From Clostridium sp. JN-9 (GTDB lineage: Bacteria > Bacillota > Clostridia > Clostridiales > Clostridiaceae), in contig NZ_CP035280.1 of the NCBI RefSeq assembly GCF_004103695.1, positions 558,001-622,000 on the forward strand: 64,000 nt of DNA, written 5' to 3'. The notes under the pieces were generated by a model. The model saw only the letters and a program-made list of their open reading frames with translations, did no database searches and had not been told where the DNA came from. The position numbers and the translations under genes are program-made. Shown piece after piece: positions 17,842-28,317 of this stretch. How positions within the stretch are numbered: position 1 is the first letter of the stretch; every line of letters begins with the position of its first letter.

Positions 17842-20800
17842 ATGTATTATGTTTATATTATATCAGCTGCGGTTATTGGAGCAATAATCTACTTTTCAAT
17901 AAACAGAAACCTTTGTAATGAACATAATATTATGAATGATGTTCCTTCTTTAAATGTAGATAAAGAAGGATTAAAAAAACATGCAGGAAAAATATCAAAT
18001 GAATATTCAGCTGCCGGCAGAACAAACTGCAGGAAAAAAGTAATTAAAAGTTTAAAAGAAAGCTATGAAAAAATATTAGAATGTTATTTATATATAGATA
18101 AAAATTTCAAAAATAAAAGAGAATTAGTACCTGCAGCAGAATGGCTTCTTGATAATTTATATTTAATAGAAAGAGAATATAAAGACATAATCCGCAGCAT
18201 GCCGGCACACTATTATAAAAATCTGCCTGTAATTGACCAAGGCATTATGAAAAACTATCCAAGAATTTATCATATTGCAGTAGAATTGGTATCTCATACT
18301 GATGGAAGAGTGGATGAGGACATAATAGAATCCTTTATTAATGCTTATCAGGAAAGCACCATTTTAACAAGCGGAGAACTATGGGCACTTCCAATAATGA
18401 TTAGGACTGCATTGATACAGAACATTGGCAGAGTATGTGAAAAGCTGGTTCTTTCAGAGAAGGATAAAAGGGAAGCTGACATTAATGCAGATACATTAAT
18501 TAATGCCATAAGTGGAAACAATCTTCAAAGCGAACTTTCAGCCCTTAAGTTAGAAAAAGCCGGTGAGCTGTCTCCACATTATATTGAAAGATTTATTAAA
18601 GCCTTAAGGGATAATGGAATAGATAATATTGAAATCTATAAATGGATAGGTGAAAAGCTGGATCTGCAGGAAACTAACATTGAAAGAATGATAAAAATAG
18701 AACACCAGCTTCAGGCTGGCTTTCAGTTATCTATAGGAAACAGTATAACAGGCATAAGAGAAGTTTCATCTATAAATTGGAAGCAATGCTTTGAGAAGTT
18801 AAGTTATGTTGAAAAGATTTTAAGAAAAGACCCATCGTCAATTTATAATAATATGGATTTTAAGTCCAGGGACTACTATAGACATTGTATTGAGAAGCTT
18901 TGGAGAGAAACAAAAATACCAGAATCTTATATAGCTAAAAAGGCTGTAGAATGTGCTGAGGAAAATACTGTGCAGCAAAATAGAGAGTATCTAAAACATG
19001 TAGGCTATTATATTACGGATGAAGGTATATCATGTTTGAAGGAAAAGATGGGATATAAGCCCAACTTATATGGAAAAATAAAATCTAAAATAAAGCACAA
19101 TGCTGTTTCGTTGTATTTAGGAACAATAACTGCAGGGATATTTATTTTTGTAGCTCTAATAATTGGAAATACATATGCAGAGGATAGAAACCCAATACTC
19201 TGGAAGTATATTATTGCTGCTGCTGCCATAATAATTCCATGCAGTGAAATAGTAATTTCTATTTTTCACTGGAGCATTAACCATCTTTTAGAACCATCAT
19301 TTTTGCCAAAGCTGGAATTTGCAAGCGGTATACCTGAGGAAGTTACCACTGTGGTGGTAGTGCCGGCACTTATAAATAATGAAAAGAGGGTGCATGAATT
19401 ACTAGATAGTATAGAGGTATACTATCTTGCAAATAATGAGAAAAATGTATACTTTGCATTATTAGGAGATTTTAAGGATAGCCATAATCAGAAAGAAACT
19501 GATGATAATGGAATAGTTAAGGGAGCTCTCAGCCATGTGAGATATCTAAATGATAAGTATTGCAGCGGTGAAAAGGATATTTTTTATTTTCTTAACAGAG
19601 TCAGAAAGTATAATGATAAAGAAAAAATGTGGATGGGCTGGGAAAGAAAGCGCGGAAAGTTAATGGAATTCAACGCTTTAATAAGAGGCTCCAATAATAC
19701 AAGTTATAATGTGCTCAGCGGTGATATAAGCAACTTAAAAAATGTAAAGTATGTAATAACTTTGGATGCTGACACTCAGCTTCCAAGAGACTGTGCAAAA
19801 AAATTAATAGGAACTATAAGCCATACATTAAATAAGCCCTATTTGGATTTAAAGAATAATAAGGTTCTAAGAGGATATGGGCTTATTCAGCCTAGAATAA
19901 GTGTAAGTACAACAAGTGCAAACAAGACCTTATTTTCAAGGATATTTTCCGGGGAAACAGGTATTGACATGTATACTACGGCTATATCAGACGTTTATCA
20001 GGATGTTTTTGGGGAGGGAATTTTCACAGGAAAAGGAATTTACGATATAGATGTATTTAATCTTATATTGAGCAATGAAATACCTGAAAACTCTGTGTTA
20101 AGTCATGATCTGCTGGAAGGCTGCTATACAAGAGCTGCTTTGGCTACAGATATAGAATTAATAGATGGGTATCCTTCTTCTTATTTATCCAGCTGCAAAA
20201 GACTGCACAGGTGGGTAAGAGGTGACTGGCAGTTAATCCCATGGATTTTTAAAAAATCATCTTTGAATGCAATATCCAGGTGGAAAATCATTGATAATAT
20301 CAGGAGGAGCTTATTGCCAGTTTCACTTGTTGTATTAACTTTACTATCATTTAGTATTCTTCCTAAAAGTGAGAGATGGTTTGCTATTGCTGTTATAGCA
20401 TTACTGGCTCCTATGCTTTTTGATGTATCTGAAGCAGTAGTAGCACCAATAAAGGGCATAAGCCTTTCAGGTAAGGTAAACAACGGAAAAACCATGGTAG
20501 AGCAGATATTTTTAATATTTTGTTTTCTGCCCTATGTATCCTGGTTAATGCTTGATGCAATTATAAGGACTATTTACAGAGTTTATGTAAGCAAGAGGAA
20601 TCTGCTGGAATGGCAGACTGCTGCAGATGCTGAAGCTCAGACTGGAAAGCAGCTAAAATATTATATCAAAGCTATGTGGATAGCCAGTGCTTTGGCTTTA
20701 TTCACAGGGGCTGTTGCTGCAGCCAGATCTTTTGAGGCATTTCTGATTATGCTGCCAACTGTAATTGTTTGGTTCTTAAGTCCTTATATTGCTTATTATA

Positions 20801-23800
20801 TAAGTAAGGATGGAAAAAAAGTACCATTTCAGCTGCATAATAAACAAAAAATGGAACTTAGGAAAATTGCCAGAAGAACCTTTGCATATTTTGAGGACTT
20901 TGTAAATGATGAGAACCATTGGCTGGCACCGGATAATTATCAGGAGTATCCCAGCAATGGAGTTGCACATAGAACATCTCCAACAAATATGGCTATGGGA
21001 CTCACATCTAATATTGCAGCATATGATTTAGGGTATATTGGAATTTCAGGCACAGTAGAAAGAATTGAAAAGATACTGAGCAGTATGGAGGGACTAAAAA
21101 GATACAGAGGACATTTTTATAATTGGTATGATACCAGGACAAAAGATACCTTGAAACCAGAATATATTTCTACTGTTGACAGTGGAAATTTAGTAGGCTA
21201 TCTATGGGAAGTTTCAGCATCTTTAGAAGAATATCTTACAAAGCCTATAGTAAATAAAAATCAGATTAAAGGCTTGGAGGATCTGCTTCATATTGCAGAT
21301 GATGATATTTACAAAGAACTTAATATAAAAGATTTTTATTCAATTATATTAAATGGAGAAATCAAGCATGAGTACAGTATAACTTATTGGAGGAGACTTT
21401 TAATCAATGTATTAAATAAAACTGAGGAATTGGGAAACACAATTGATATTAATAAATTATACTGGGTAAATAAAGTAAAAAAAAATGTGTCAAATGATTT
21501 AAGAGAAATAGAAAGGTTTATGCCATGGCTTGACACCATTTTAGAATCTTCTCAAATAAATGATGATGAAAAAGAAAGCATTATGAATATTTTTTCAAGT
21601 GTACCCATAAAAGATTTAAGCAGTAAAACTAAAGAAATAATTACTGATTATGAAGTCATTTCTTCTAATAAACATGATAAGTTGTATTTAGAATTATGCG
21701 ATTTAATTGAAAGTGGAGCCAAAGAAACAGATAAGTTAGTAAATAACATTGAAGACATTATGGGAAGATTAACTATTATTGCAGATTCAACTGATTTTAC
21801 CATGCTTTATGATAAAAAAAGGCAGCTTTTTTCTATTGGATATGATATTAACAGAGATTCACTGGGAAACAGCTATTATGATCTGCTGGCATCAGAAGCC
21901 AGGCAGGCAAGCTTTGTTGCTATTGCAAAAGGTGATGTTGAACAAATACACTGGTTCAAATTAGGCAGAGCCCTTACATCTATATTTAAAAGTAAGGCAT
22001 TGGTGTCATGGAGCGGTACAATGTTTGAATACTTTATGCCTTTACTAATAATGAAAAGCTTTCCAAATACATTATTAGATGAAACATATAAGGCCGTTAT
22101 TGATGGTCAGAGAAAGTATTGTAAACAAAGAAGAGTTCCATGGGGAATTTCAGAATCAGCTTTTTATAATTTTGATTTAAACTTAAATTATCAGTATAAG
22201 GCTTTTGGAGTGCCTGGAATAGGCTTAAAGAGAGGACTTTCCAATGAATTGGTGATTTCACCGTATTCTACACTATTAGCACTTCAGATAGATTTGCAAA
22301 ATGGAATGGAAAATGTAAATAGGCTGATTTCAGAAGGACTTATTGGGAAATATGGATTTTATGAATCTGTAGATTATACTAATGAAAGACTGCCAAAAGG
22401 AAAAGGAAAGGCAATTGTAAAATGTTTTATGGTTCACCATGAAGGCATGGGCTTTATGGCTTTGGATAATGTTTTGAATAAAAACATATTACAGGAAAGA
22501 TTTCACAGGGTACCAATGGTTAAGGCAACGGAACTGCTGCTTCAGGAGAAGGTTTCAAATAGAGTAATATACGATAGAAAACAGATAATTGATTATAGTA
22601 ATTCCAGCTTTGAAAAAAGCAATATTATTGTTAGAAAATACACCACAGCAAATACTGAGATACCAGAAACACATTTATTATCAAATGGAGCCTATTCATT
22701 AATGATAACAAATTCCGGAACTGGGTACTCAAAGCTTGACAATATGCTTATTTACAGGTGGAAAGAGGATGTAACAAGAGATAATAAAGGAACATTTTTT
22801 TATATTAGAAATGTAAATTCAAGAGATTACTGGAGTGCTGCCTTTGAGCCATGCAAATGCACTGGAGATAAGTATGAAGTTGCATTTGCTTTAGATAAGG
22901 CAGAATTTTTAAGAAAAGACGGTAACATTGAAACCAGAACGGAAATTGCAGTTTCAAATGAAGATAACTGTGAAACAAGAAGATTAAACATTACAAATCA
23001 TAGTGATCACAGCAGAACAATTGAAATTACCAGCTATAGTGAGATCACCCTTGCTGAATATAACACTGACCTGGTTCATCCTGCCTTTAGTAATTTATTT
23101 ATAAGCACTGAATTTATAGAAAGCTTAAACTGTATAACTGCTAACAGAAGGGTAAGAAAAAAAGGCGGAAAGCAGCCTTGGACTATGGAAACTGTATGTA
23201 TTGATGGAGAAAGAATTGGACCAATACAATATGAAACCAATAGGGCTAATTTTATAGGAAGATGTAACAATTTAACTTCACCACAAGTTATGGAAAAGGA
23301 TTCAGTGCTTAAAAATACAGCAGGGGCAGTTTTAGATCCAATAATCAGCATGAGAGTAAGGGTGAAAATTCCGCCTGGAGGTACTATAAAGGCTGCATAT
23401 ACAATAGGAATATCAAATACAAGAGATGAAGTGCTTGATTTAGCTAAAAAGTATAATAATATGCATAATGTGGATAGAATATTTAAACTATCCTGGACTC
23501 AGGCACAATTAGAAATGAAGTATTTAGGTATAAAATCATCCCAGGCAAATATGTATCAGCTAATGGCGTCAAATATATTATTTTTGAACACCACATTTAA
23601 AGATAGGGAAAATGAAATAAAATCAATATCAAAATTTCAAAGTAATCTATGGCCTTATGGGATATCTGGAGATTTACCAATTGTACTGCTTATTATAAGT
23701 AAAGAAAGCCATATTGACATGGTAAGGCAAATGCTTAATGCACACCAATACTGGAGTGCTAAAGGTCTCAAAGTTGATCTAGTTATTGTAAATATGGAGG

Positions 23801-26475
23801 AAAGCACCTATGATCAATCATTGCAGCATTCTTTACAAGAATTTATAGCATCAAGCCATGCCAGGGATAAGCAGAATAAATCAGGAGGCATATTCTTACT
23901 AAGCAGGTCTACCATGCCGGAAGATGACATTAGGTTTATATCAGCTATAGCAAGATTAGTTATAAATTCAGATAAGGGAAGTTTAATAAGCCAGATAAAA
24001 AACATCAATAAAGTCTTGGATGAAGTACAAGAGCTTCCAGTAAGTAAAATTGAACATAATTACATTCCATATAAGCATGAAAAACCCCAGTTGGAATATT
24101 TCAATGGATATGGAGGCTTTGATCTAAAAAATAATGAATATAATATCATATTAAACAATTACAGAAACACACCTGCACCATGGATTAATGTAATATCTAA
24201 CGGCAGGTTCGGGTTTAATGTTTCGGAAAATGGTGTTTCATATTCATGGTATAAGAACAGCAGAGAAAATAAAATTACAAACTGGACAAATGATCCTGTA
24301 GAAGATGGAGAAAGTGAAGAGATATATTTAAGAAATGAGGATAATGGCAGGGTGTGGAGTATATCACCTAAACCTGTACGGGACAATGGAGAATATATAA
24401 TTAAACATGGATTTGGATATTCAATTTTCACTCATGAATTTGAAGGAATAATTGGAGAGATTACCATGTTTGCTGCTAAAGAACACAGTGCAAAACTCTG
24501 TATTGTAAAATTAAAAAATAATACTAATGAAAAGAGAAAGATATCCATAACTTATTATGCCAGAATGGTTTTAGGAGTGAATCCTGAGCACACAGCACAG
24601 TATATTTCCACGTATTATAACCATGATGAACAGTATATTTATGCTAATAATCCATACAACAAATATTTTAATAAGCTTTATGCATACTTAAAAATAATGG
24701 GAGGAGATGATATATCCTACACTGGTAACAGAAAAGAGTTTTTTGGAAGGGAAGGATCAATAGAATTCCCTAAAGCTTTAAAGAAAGCTGGATTATCCAA
24801 TACAGCTGGCAGCGGATTTGATCCTTGTATCTCCATGAGCTGTAAGGTTAATTTGGAACCCAGCGAAGAAAAGTATTTAACTATAATTTTAGGCGAAGAT
24901 GAAAGTATTGAAAACATAAATGACATAGTTCACAAATTCAGTGATATTAATGCTGTTAACAATGAACTTTTACTTGTTAAAAAAGGCTGGAGTGATATTT
25001 TAGGTAAAATTAAAGTCAAGACTCCAGATAAAACAATGGATATACTTTTAAATGGATGGCTTATGTATCAGACAATTTCCTGCAGACTTTGGTCTAAAAC
25101 AGCCTTTTACCAAAGCGGGGGAGCTGTTGGCTTTAGAGATCAGCTGCAGGATTCCATGGCAGCTTTGTATTTGAATCCACAAATATGCAGAAATCAAATA
25201 ATACACAGTGCTTCAAGACAATATGCAGAAGGAGATGTACAGCACTGGTGGCATCCAATTATAAACAGCGGCATAAGAACAAGGTTTTCAGATGATTTAC
25301 TGTGGATGCCATTTGTAACCGCAGATTATATTAAAAATACCGGAGATTATTCTATACTTGAGGAAAAGCAGCCATATTTAAAAGATAAGCCCCTTGAAGA
25401 AGGAGAAGATGAAAGATACAGCATAATATCAGATACTGAAGGAGAGGACACTATTTACAATCATTGTATAAGGGCAATTGACAGGTCTCTTAAGTTTGGA
25501 AGTCACGGCATTCCGCTAATGGGGTCTGGAGATTGGAACGATGGTATGAACACAGTTGGAAATGGCGGTAAAGGTGAAAGCGTATGGCTTGGTTGGTTTT
25601 TATATACCATTCTTGATAAGTTTGCTCAACTGTGCAGATTTAAAAATCATGGGGAGAAGGCTGATAAATATATTCAGGTTAAAGATCATCTAAAGGAAAA
25701 TCTGGAGAAGTATGCATGGGATGGAGATTGGTACAGAAGAGCATACTTTGATGATGGTACACCTTTAGGCTCTGCTGAAAATGAAGAATGTAAAATAGAT
25801 TCACTGGCACAAAGCTGGTCGGTAATATCAGGGGCAGGAAAGCCATCAAGAGCAAAAGAAGCTATGGAATCACTTGAAACAAATTTAATTAAGTATGATA
25901 AAGGAATGGTGCTTCTTTTAACACCTCCTTTCTATAACAGCTCATTAGAACCGGGATATATTAAAGGTTATGTGCCGGGAGTAAGAGAGAACGGAGGTCA
26001 GTACACTCACGGCGCTGTATGGGTTATAGCAGCATATTGCAGAATGGGACTTGGAGATAAGGCCTGGAAGATATTTAATATGATAAATCCAATAAATCAT
26101 ACCAGGTCACATCTTGAGTGTGAGGTATACAAAACCGAGCCATATGTGATGACTGCTGATATATATGATAAAGAGCCTCATGAGGGAAGAGGCGGATGGA
26201 GCTGGTACACTGGTGCAGCAGGGTGGATGTATAGAACTGGAATAGAAGGAATACTTGGTCTGAAGCTGGAGGAAGGTAAAGGTTTTAGAATATCACCCTG
26301 CATTCCAAATGAATGGAATGAGTACAGCATTACTTATGAGTATAATGATTCCATTTATTATATTCACATCAATAGGGGCGAAAATAAAGGAGTTTTCTTA
26401 AATGGGGAAAGACAGCAGGATGATTTAATTAAATATGAAAAGAAAGGAACATATAAAATTACTGTGATTATTTAA
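17842..26475 (+). CDS. Giant cyclic beta-1,2-glucan synthase-like protein (GT84 + cyclisation domain + GH94)
   Basis: A 2877-residue membrane enzyme, close to the length of Brucella/Agrobacterium Cgs/ChvB (about 2830-2870). Such proteins polymerise UDP-glucose into beta-1,2-glucan, cyclise it and control chain length by phosphorolysis. Order: N-terminal membrane anchor (1-20); membrane pairs near 421-480; GT84 glycosyltransferase with DAD at 642-644 and RLHRW at 787-791; further membrane spans about 822-985; a glycoamylase-like region about 1010-1580 (HWLAPDNYQ, PWGISESAFY, HHEGMGFMALDN), the fold now known to cyclise; two beta-sandwich GH94 modules (from about 1606 and 2111); and the GH94 helical barrel with GDWNDGMN, general-acid candidate Asp2567. 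The ATG at 17842 follows AAAGGATGG (17827-17835); the open frame runs 36 codons further upstream with no ribosome site. No neighbours explain its role. Confidence 0.87.
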   Translation: MYYVYIISAAVIGAIIYFSINRNLCNEHNIMNDVPSLNVDKEGLKKHAGKISNEYSAAGRTNCRKKVIKSLKESYEKILECYLYIDKNFKNKRELVPAAEWLLDNLYLIEREYKDIIRSMPAHYYKNLPVIDQGIMKNYPRIYHIAVELVSHTDGRVDEDIIESFINAYQESTILTSGELWALPIMIRTALIQNIGRVCEKLVLSEKDKREADINADTLINAISGNNLQSELSALKLEKAGELSPHYIERFIKALRDNGIDNIEIYKWIGEKLDLQETNIERMIKIEHQLQAGFQLSIGNSITGIREVSSINWKQCFEKLSYVEKILRKDPSSIYNNMDFKSRDYYRHCIEKLWRETKIPESYIAKKAVECAEENTVQQNREYLKHVGYYITDEGISCLKEKMGYKPNLYGKIKSKIKHNAVSLYLGTITAGIFIFVALIIGNTYAEDRNPILWKYIIAAAAIIIPCSEIVISIFHWSINHLLEPSFLPKLEFASGIPEEVTTVVVVPALINNEKRVHELLDSIEVYYLANNEKNVYFALLGDFKDSHNQKETDDNGIVKGALSHVRYLNDKYCSGEKDIFYFLNRVRKYNDKEKMWMGWERKRGKLMEFNALIRGSNNTSYNVLSGDISNLKNVKYVITLDADTQLPRDCAKKLIGTISHTLNKPYLDLKNNKVLRGYGLIQPRISVSTTSANKTLFSRIFSGETGIDMYTTAISDVYQDVFGEGIFTGKGIYDIDVFNLILSNEIPENSVLSHDLLEGCYTRAALATDIELIDGYPSSYLSSCKRLHRWVRGDWQLIPWIFKKSSLNAISRWKIIDNIRRSLLPVSLVVLTLLSFSILPKSERWFAIAVIALLAPMLFDVSEAVVAPIKGISLSGKVNNGKTMVEQIFLIFCFLPYVSWLMLDAIIRTIYRVYVSKRNLLEWQTAADAEAQTGKQLKYYIKAMWIASALALFTGAVAAARSFEAFLIMLPTVIVWFLSPYIAYYISKDGKKVPFQLHNKQKMELRKIARRTFAYFEDFVNDENHWLAPDNYQEYPSNGVAHRTSPTNMAMGLTSNIAAYDLGYIGISGTVERIEKILSSMEGLKRYRGHFYNWYDTRTKDTLKPEYISTVDSGNLVGYLWEVSASLEEYLTKPIVNKNQIKGLEDLLHIADDDIYKELNIKDFYSIILNGEIKHEYSITYWRRLLINVLNKTEELGNTIDINKLYWVNKVKKNVSNDLREIERFMPWLDTILESSQINDDEKESIMNIFSSVPIKDLSSKTKEIITDYEVISSNKHDKLYLELCDLIESGAKETDKLVNNIEDIMGRLTIIADSTDFTMLYDKKRQLFSIGYDINRDSLGNSYYDLLASEARQASFVAIAKGDVEQIHWFKLGRALTSIFKSKALVSWSGTMFEYFMPLLIMKSFPNTLLDETYKAVIDGQRKYCKQRRVPWGISESAFYNFDLNLNYQYKAFGVPGIGLKRGLSNELVISPYSTLLALQIDLQNGMENVNRLISEGLIGKYGFYESVDYTNERLPKGKGKAIVKCFMVHHEGMGFMALDNVLNKNILQERFHRVPMVKATELLLQEKVSNRVIYDRKQIIDYSNSSFEKSNIIVRKYTTANTEIPETHLLSNGAYSLMITNSGTGYSKLDNMLIYRWKEDVTRDNKGTFFYIRNVNSRDYWSAAFEPCKCTGDKYEVAFALDKAEFLRKDGNIETRTEIAVSNEDNCETRRLNITNHSDHSRTIEITSYSEITLAEYNTDLVHPAFSNLFISTEFIESLNCITANRRVRKKGGKQPWTMETVCIDGERIGPIQYETNRANFIGRCNNLTSPQVMEKDSVLKNTAGAVLDPIISMRVRVKIPPGGTIKAAYTIGISNTRDEVLDLAKKYNNMHNVDRIFKLSWTQAQLEMKYLGIKSSQANMYQLMASNILFLNTTFKDRENEIKSISKFQSNLWPYGISGDLPIVLLIISKESHIDMVRQMLNAHQYWSAKGLKVDLVIVNMEESTYDQSLQHSLQEFIASSHARDKQNKSGGIFLLSRSTMPEDDIRFISAIARLVINSDKGSLISQIKNINKVLDEVQELPVSKIEHNYIPYKHEKPQLEYFNGYGGFDLKNNEYNIILNNYRNTPAPWINVISNGRFGFNVSENGVSYSWYKNSRENKITNWTNDPVEDGESEEIYLRNEDNGRVWSISPKPVRDNGEYIIKHGFGYSIFTHEFEGIIGEITMFAAKEHSAKLCIVKLKNNTNEKRKISITYYARMVLGVNPEHTAQYISTYYNHDEQYIYANNPYNKYFNKLYAYLKIMGGDDISYTGNRKEFFGREGSIEFPKALKKAGLSNTAGSGFDPCISMSCKVNLEPSEEKYLTIILGEDESIENINDIVHKFSDINAVNNELLLVKKGWSDILGKIKVKTPDKTMDILLNGWLMYQTISCRLWSKTAFYQSGGAVGFRDQLQDSMAALYLNPQICRNQIIHSASRQYAEGDVQHWWHPIINSGIRTRFSDDLLWMPFVTADYIKNTGDYSILEEKQPYLKDKPLEEGEDERYSIISDTEGEDTIYNHCIRAIDRSLKFGSHGIPLMGSGDWNDGMNTVGNGGKGESVWLGWFLYTILDKFAQLCRFKNHGEKADKYIQVKDHLKENLEKYAWDGDWYRRAYFDDGTPLGSAENEECKIDSLAQSWSVISGAGKPSRAKEAMESLETNLIKYDKGMVLLLTPPFYNSSLEPGYIKGYVPGVRENGGQYTHGAVWVIAAYCRMGLGDKAWKIFNMINPINHTRSHLECEVYKTEPYVMTADIYDKEPHEGRGGWSWYTGAAGWMYRTGIEGILGLKLEEGKGFRISPCIPNEWNEYSITYEYNDSIYYIHINRGENKGVFLNGERQQDDLIKYEKKGTYKITVII

Positions 26476-26507
26476 TTGTTGTAAAAACTTTAAAAATTCA
26501 TATAAAT

Positions 26508-26549
26508 AAAGGAGGAATTATTATAAAAATGTCGAATAATAGTTATTAA
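26508..26549 (+). other. Possible six-codon leader peptide or relic
   Basis: AAAGGAGG at 26508-26515 is followed, 13 bases later, by ATG at 26529 and a six-residue frame (MSNNSY) ending in TAA at 26547-26549. The spacing is long for translation, and the frame may be accidental. It lies between the glucan synthase and desulfoferrodoxin genes. Confidence 0.2.
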
Positions 26550-26600
26550 TAGATATATAAAAGTACCTGTTAATAATTATTGATTTAAGGAGGGTTTACA

Positions 26601-26975
26601 ATGACTGAGTTAAGACAAATTTACAAATGTGAAGTATGTGGTAATATTGTGGAGGTTGTGCACCCATCAGGAGGAACATTAGTTTGCTGCGGCAAGCCAA
26701 TGACATTATTAAAAGAAAATACAACAGATGCTGCAGTGGAAAAGCATGTACCAGTAATTGAAAAAATAGATGGCGGAGTTTTAGTTAAAGTTGGTGCTGT
26801 TGAACATCCAATGCTTGATAACCATTATATAGAATGGATAGAAGTTCATACAGCTAATAAAGTTTATAGAAAATACTTAAAACCAGGAGACAAACCAGAA
26901 GCTGTATTTAAATTAGATAAAGAAGTTTTATATGCAAGAGAATATTGCAATTTACATGGTTTGTGGAAAAAATAA
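26601..26975 (+). CDS. dfx: Desulfoferrodoxin (2Fe superoxide reductase)
   Basis: A 124-residue superoxide reductase, which reduces superoxide to peroxide without making oxygen, typical of anaerobes. The N-terminal desulforedoxin-like domain holds centre I with Cys10, Cys13, Cys29 and Cys30. The C-terminal domain holds the reactive square-pyramidal centre II ligands His49, His69, His75, Cys116 and His119 (YCNLHG). All ligands are present, so it is a functional two-iron form. AAGGAGGG (26587-26594) precedes the ATG. It is a single gene: the T-box promoter of trpS starts 10 bases after its stop. Confidence 0.96.
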   Translation: MTELRQIYKCEVCGNIVEVVHPSGGTLVCCGKPMTLLKENTTDAAVEKHVPVIEKIDGGVLVKVGAVEHPMLDNHYIEWIEVHTANKVYRKYLKPGDKPEAVFKLDKEVLYAREYCNLHGLWKK

Positions 26976-26984
26976 AATAATATA

Positions 26985-27013
26985 TTGACATTTTAATTTT
27001 AAAAGCATAATAT
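26985..27013 (+). promoter_or_regulatory. Promoter of the trpS T-box transcript
   Basis: TTGACA (26985-26990) and TAATAT (27008-27013), 17 bases apart, with an overlapping TATAAT at 27011-27016. Transcription would start near 27020, just before the T-box stem I. Confidence 0.75.
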
Positions 27014-27040
27014 AATTTTAACAAAACATTTAAATTCACT

Positions 27041-27286
27041 GACGGGAAGCAAGTAAACTTAAAAACAAGTTCAAAGAGAGCTGCACATGGTGAAATTGCA
27101 GCAGCCATGCTTAAGTCCAATGGGTCCCTGAGAAGCAGGATGAATTATAAGTAGTCCTTTGTCGTATGCTTTACGTTATAAAAGCAGGATATCATTAGTG
27201 TATCTTTATGAGGAGAAATATATATTTCTCAAATTTAGGTGGTACCGCGACTAATTCGCCCTATAGCATTTGCTATAGGGCTTTTT
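27041..27286 (+). promoter_or_regulatory. Tryptophan T-box leader (tRNA-sensing attenuator) of trpS
   Basis: The leader has the conserved T-box sequence AGGTGGTACCGCG at 27237-27249, which pairs with the NCCA end of uncharged tRNA. The terminator GCCCTATAGC/GCTATAGGGC plus TTTTT lies at 27258-27286. Stem I can be drawn: GGGA 27044-27047 with TCCC 27125-27128, and ACTTAA 27057-27062 with TTAAGT 27111-27116. These enclose a specifier loop with AAGTAA on the 5' side and TGG (27121-27123) on the 3' side. UGG is the tryptophan codon, matching the downstream gene. Uncharged tRNA-Trp should stabilise the antiterminator and raise trpS expression. It fills the 342-base gap before trpS. Confidence 0.95.
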
Positions 27287-27317
27287 GTATACATAATTTT
27301 AATTGGAGGTAATTTTT

Positions 27318-28316
27318 GTGGAAGAAAAAAAGAAGGTCATATTCAGTGGCATTCAGCCGTCTGGAAATCTTACTTTAGGTAATTATATTGGAGCAATTAA
27401 AAACTGGGTAAAATTGCAGAATGAATATGACTGCTATTATTGTGTAGTGGATCTGCATGCTATAACAGTGAAACAGGAACCTAAGGATTTAAGAAGGAGA
27501 ACTTTAGAGGTGCTTGCAATATATATTGCTTCCGGCATTGATCCAGAGAAAAATACTATGTTCATTCAGTCTCATGTGCCGGCTCATAGTGAAGCAGCAT
27601 GGCTTTTAAATTGTTCCACATACATTGGAGAATTAAGCAGAATGACTCAGTTTAAGGATAAATCTAAAAGATATGGAGACAGTATTTCTGCGGGACTTCT
27701 AAATTATCCAGTGCTGATGGCTGCAGATATACTGTTATATCAAGCTGACTTAGTGCCCGTAGGAGGAGACCAAAAGCAGCATCTGGAAATAACAAGGGAC
27801 ATTGCTAATAGATTTAACAATACCTATAGTCCTACATTTACTATTCCAGAGCCTTATATACCAGACTCTGGAGCCAGAATAATGGATTTACAGGATCCAG
27901 CAAAGAAAATGTCAAAGTCTTCAGATAATCCTAACAGCTATATATTAATTATGGATACACCAGATGTTATAAGAAAGAAGATAAACAGAGCAGTTACAGA
28001 TAGCCTGGGAACTGTAAAATACAGTGATGACCAGCCTGGAGTAAAAAATTTAATGAGCATATTGAGTGTATTAACAAACTTATCCTGTGATGACATTGAA
28101 AAGAAATATATGGGACAGGGATATGCAGAATTTAAAAAAGATGTAGCTGAAGCAATAATTGTAGAACTCGAGCCAATTCAGAAAAAGGTTAAAGAACTAA
28201 TGGAAGATAAATCATATCTTGAAGGAATATACAAAGCAGGAGCTGAAAAGGCAAACTATGTGGCTAATAAAACTCTTAGGAAAATGCAGAAAAAAATAGG
28301 ATTTATACTAAAGTAG
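27318..28316 (+). CDS. trpS: Tryptophanyl-tRNA synthetase
   Basis: A 332-residue class Ic aminoacyl-tRNA synthetase that charges tRNA-Trp. The Rossmann-fold HIGH-like region is SGNLTLGNYIGAI at residues 14-26, the KMSKS loop is KKMSKSS near 197, and GDQKQHLE is present. A GTG at 27318 is the chosen start because GGAGGT is at 27305-27310; a TTG at 27303 precedes the ribosome site. Expression is under the T-box leader just upstream. The single tRNA-Trp gene seen here is about 15 kb downstream (43384). Confidence 0.96.
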   Translation: MEEKKKVIFSGIQPSGNLTLGNYIGAIKNWVKLQNEYDCYYCVVDLHAITVKQEPKDLRRRTLEVLAIYIASGIDPEKNTMFIQSHVPAHSEAAWLLNCSTYIGELSRMTQFKDKSKRYGDSISAGLLNYPVLMAADILLYQADLVPVGGDQKQHLEITRDIANRFNNTYSPTFTIPEPYIPDSGARIMDLQDPAKKMSKSSDNPNSYILIMDTPDVIRKKINRAVTDSLGTVKYSDDQPGVKNLMSILSVLTNLSCDDIEKKYMGQGYAEFKKDVAEAIIVELEPIQKKVKELMEDKSYLEGIYKAGAEKANYVANKTLRKMQKKIGFILK

Positions 28317-28317
28317 A

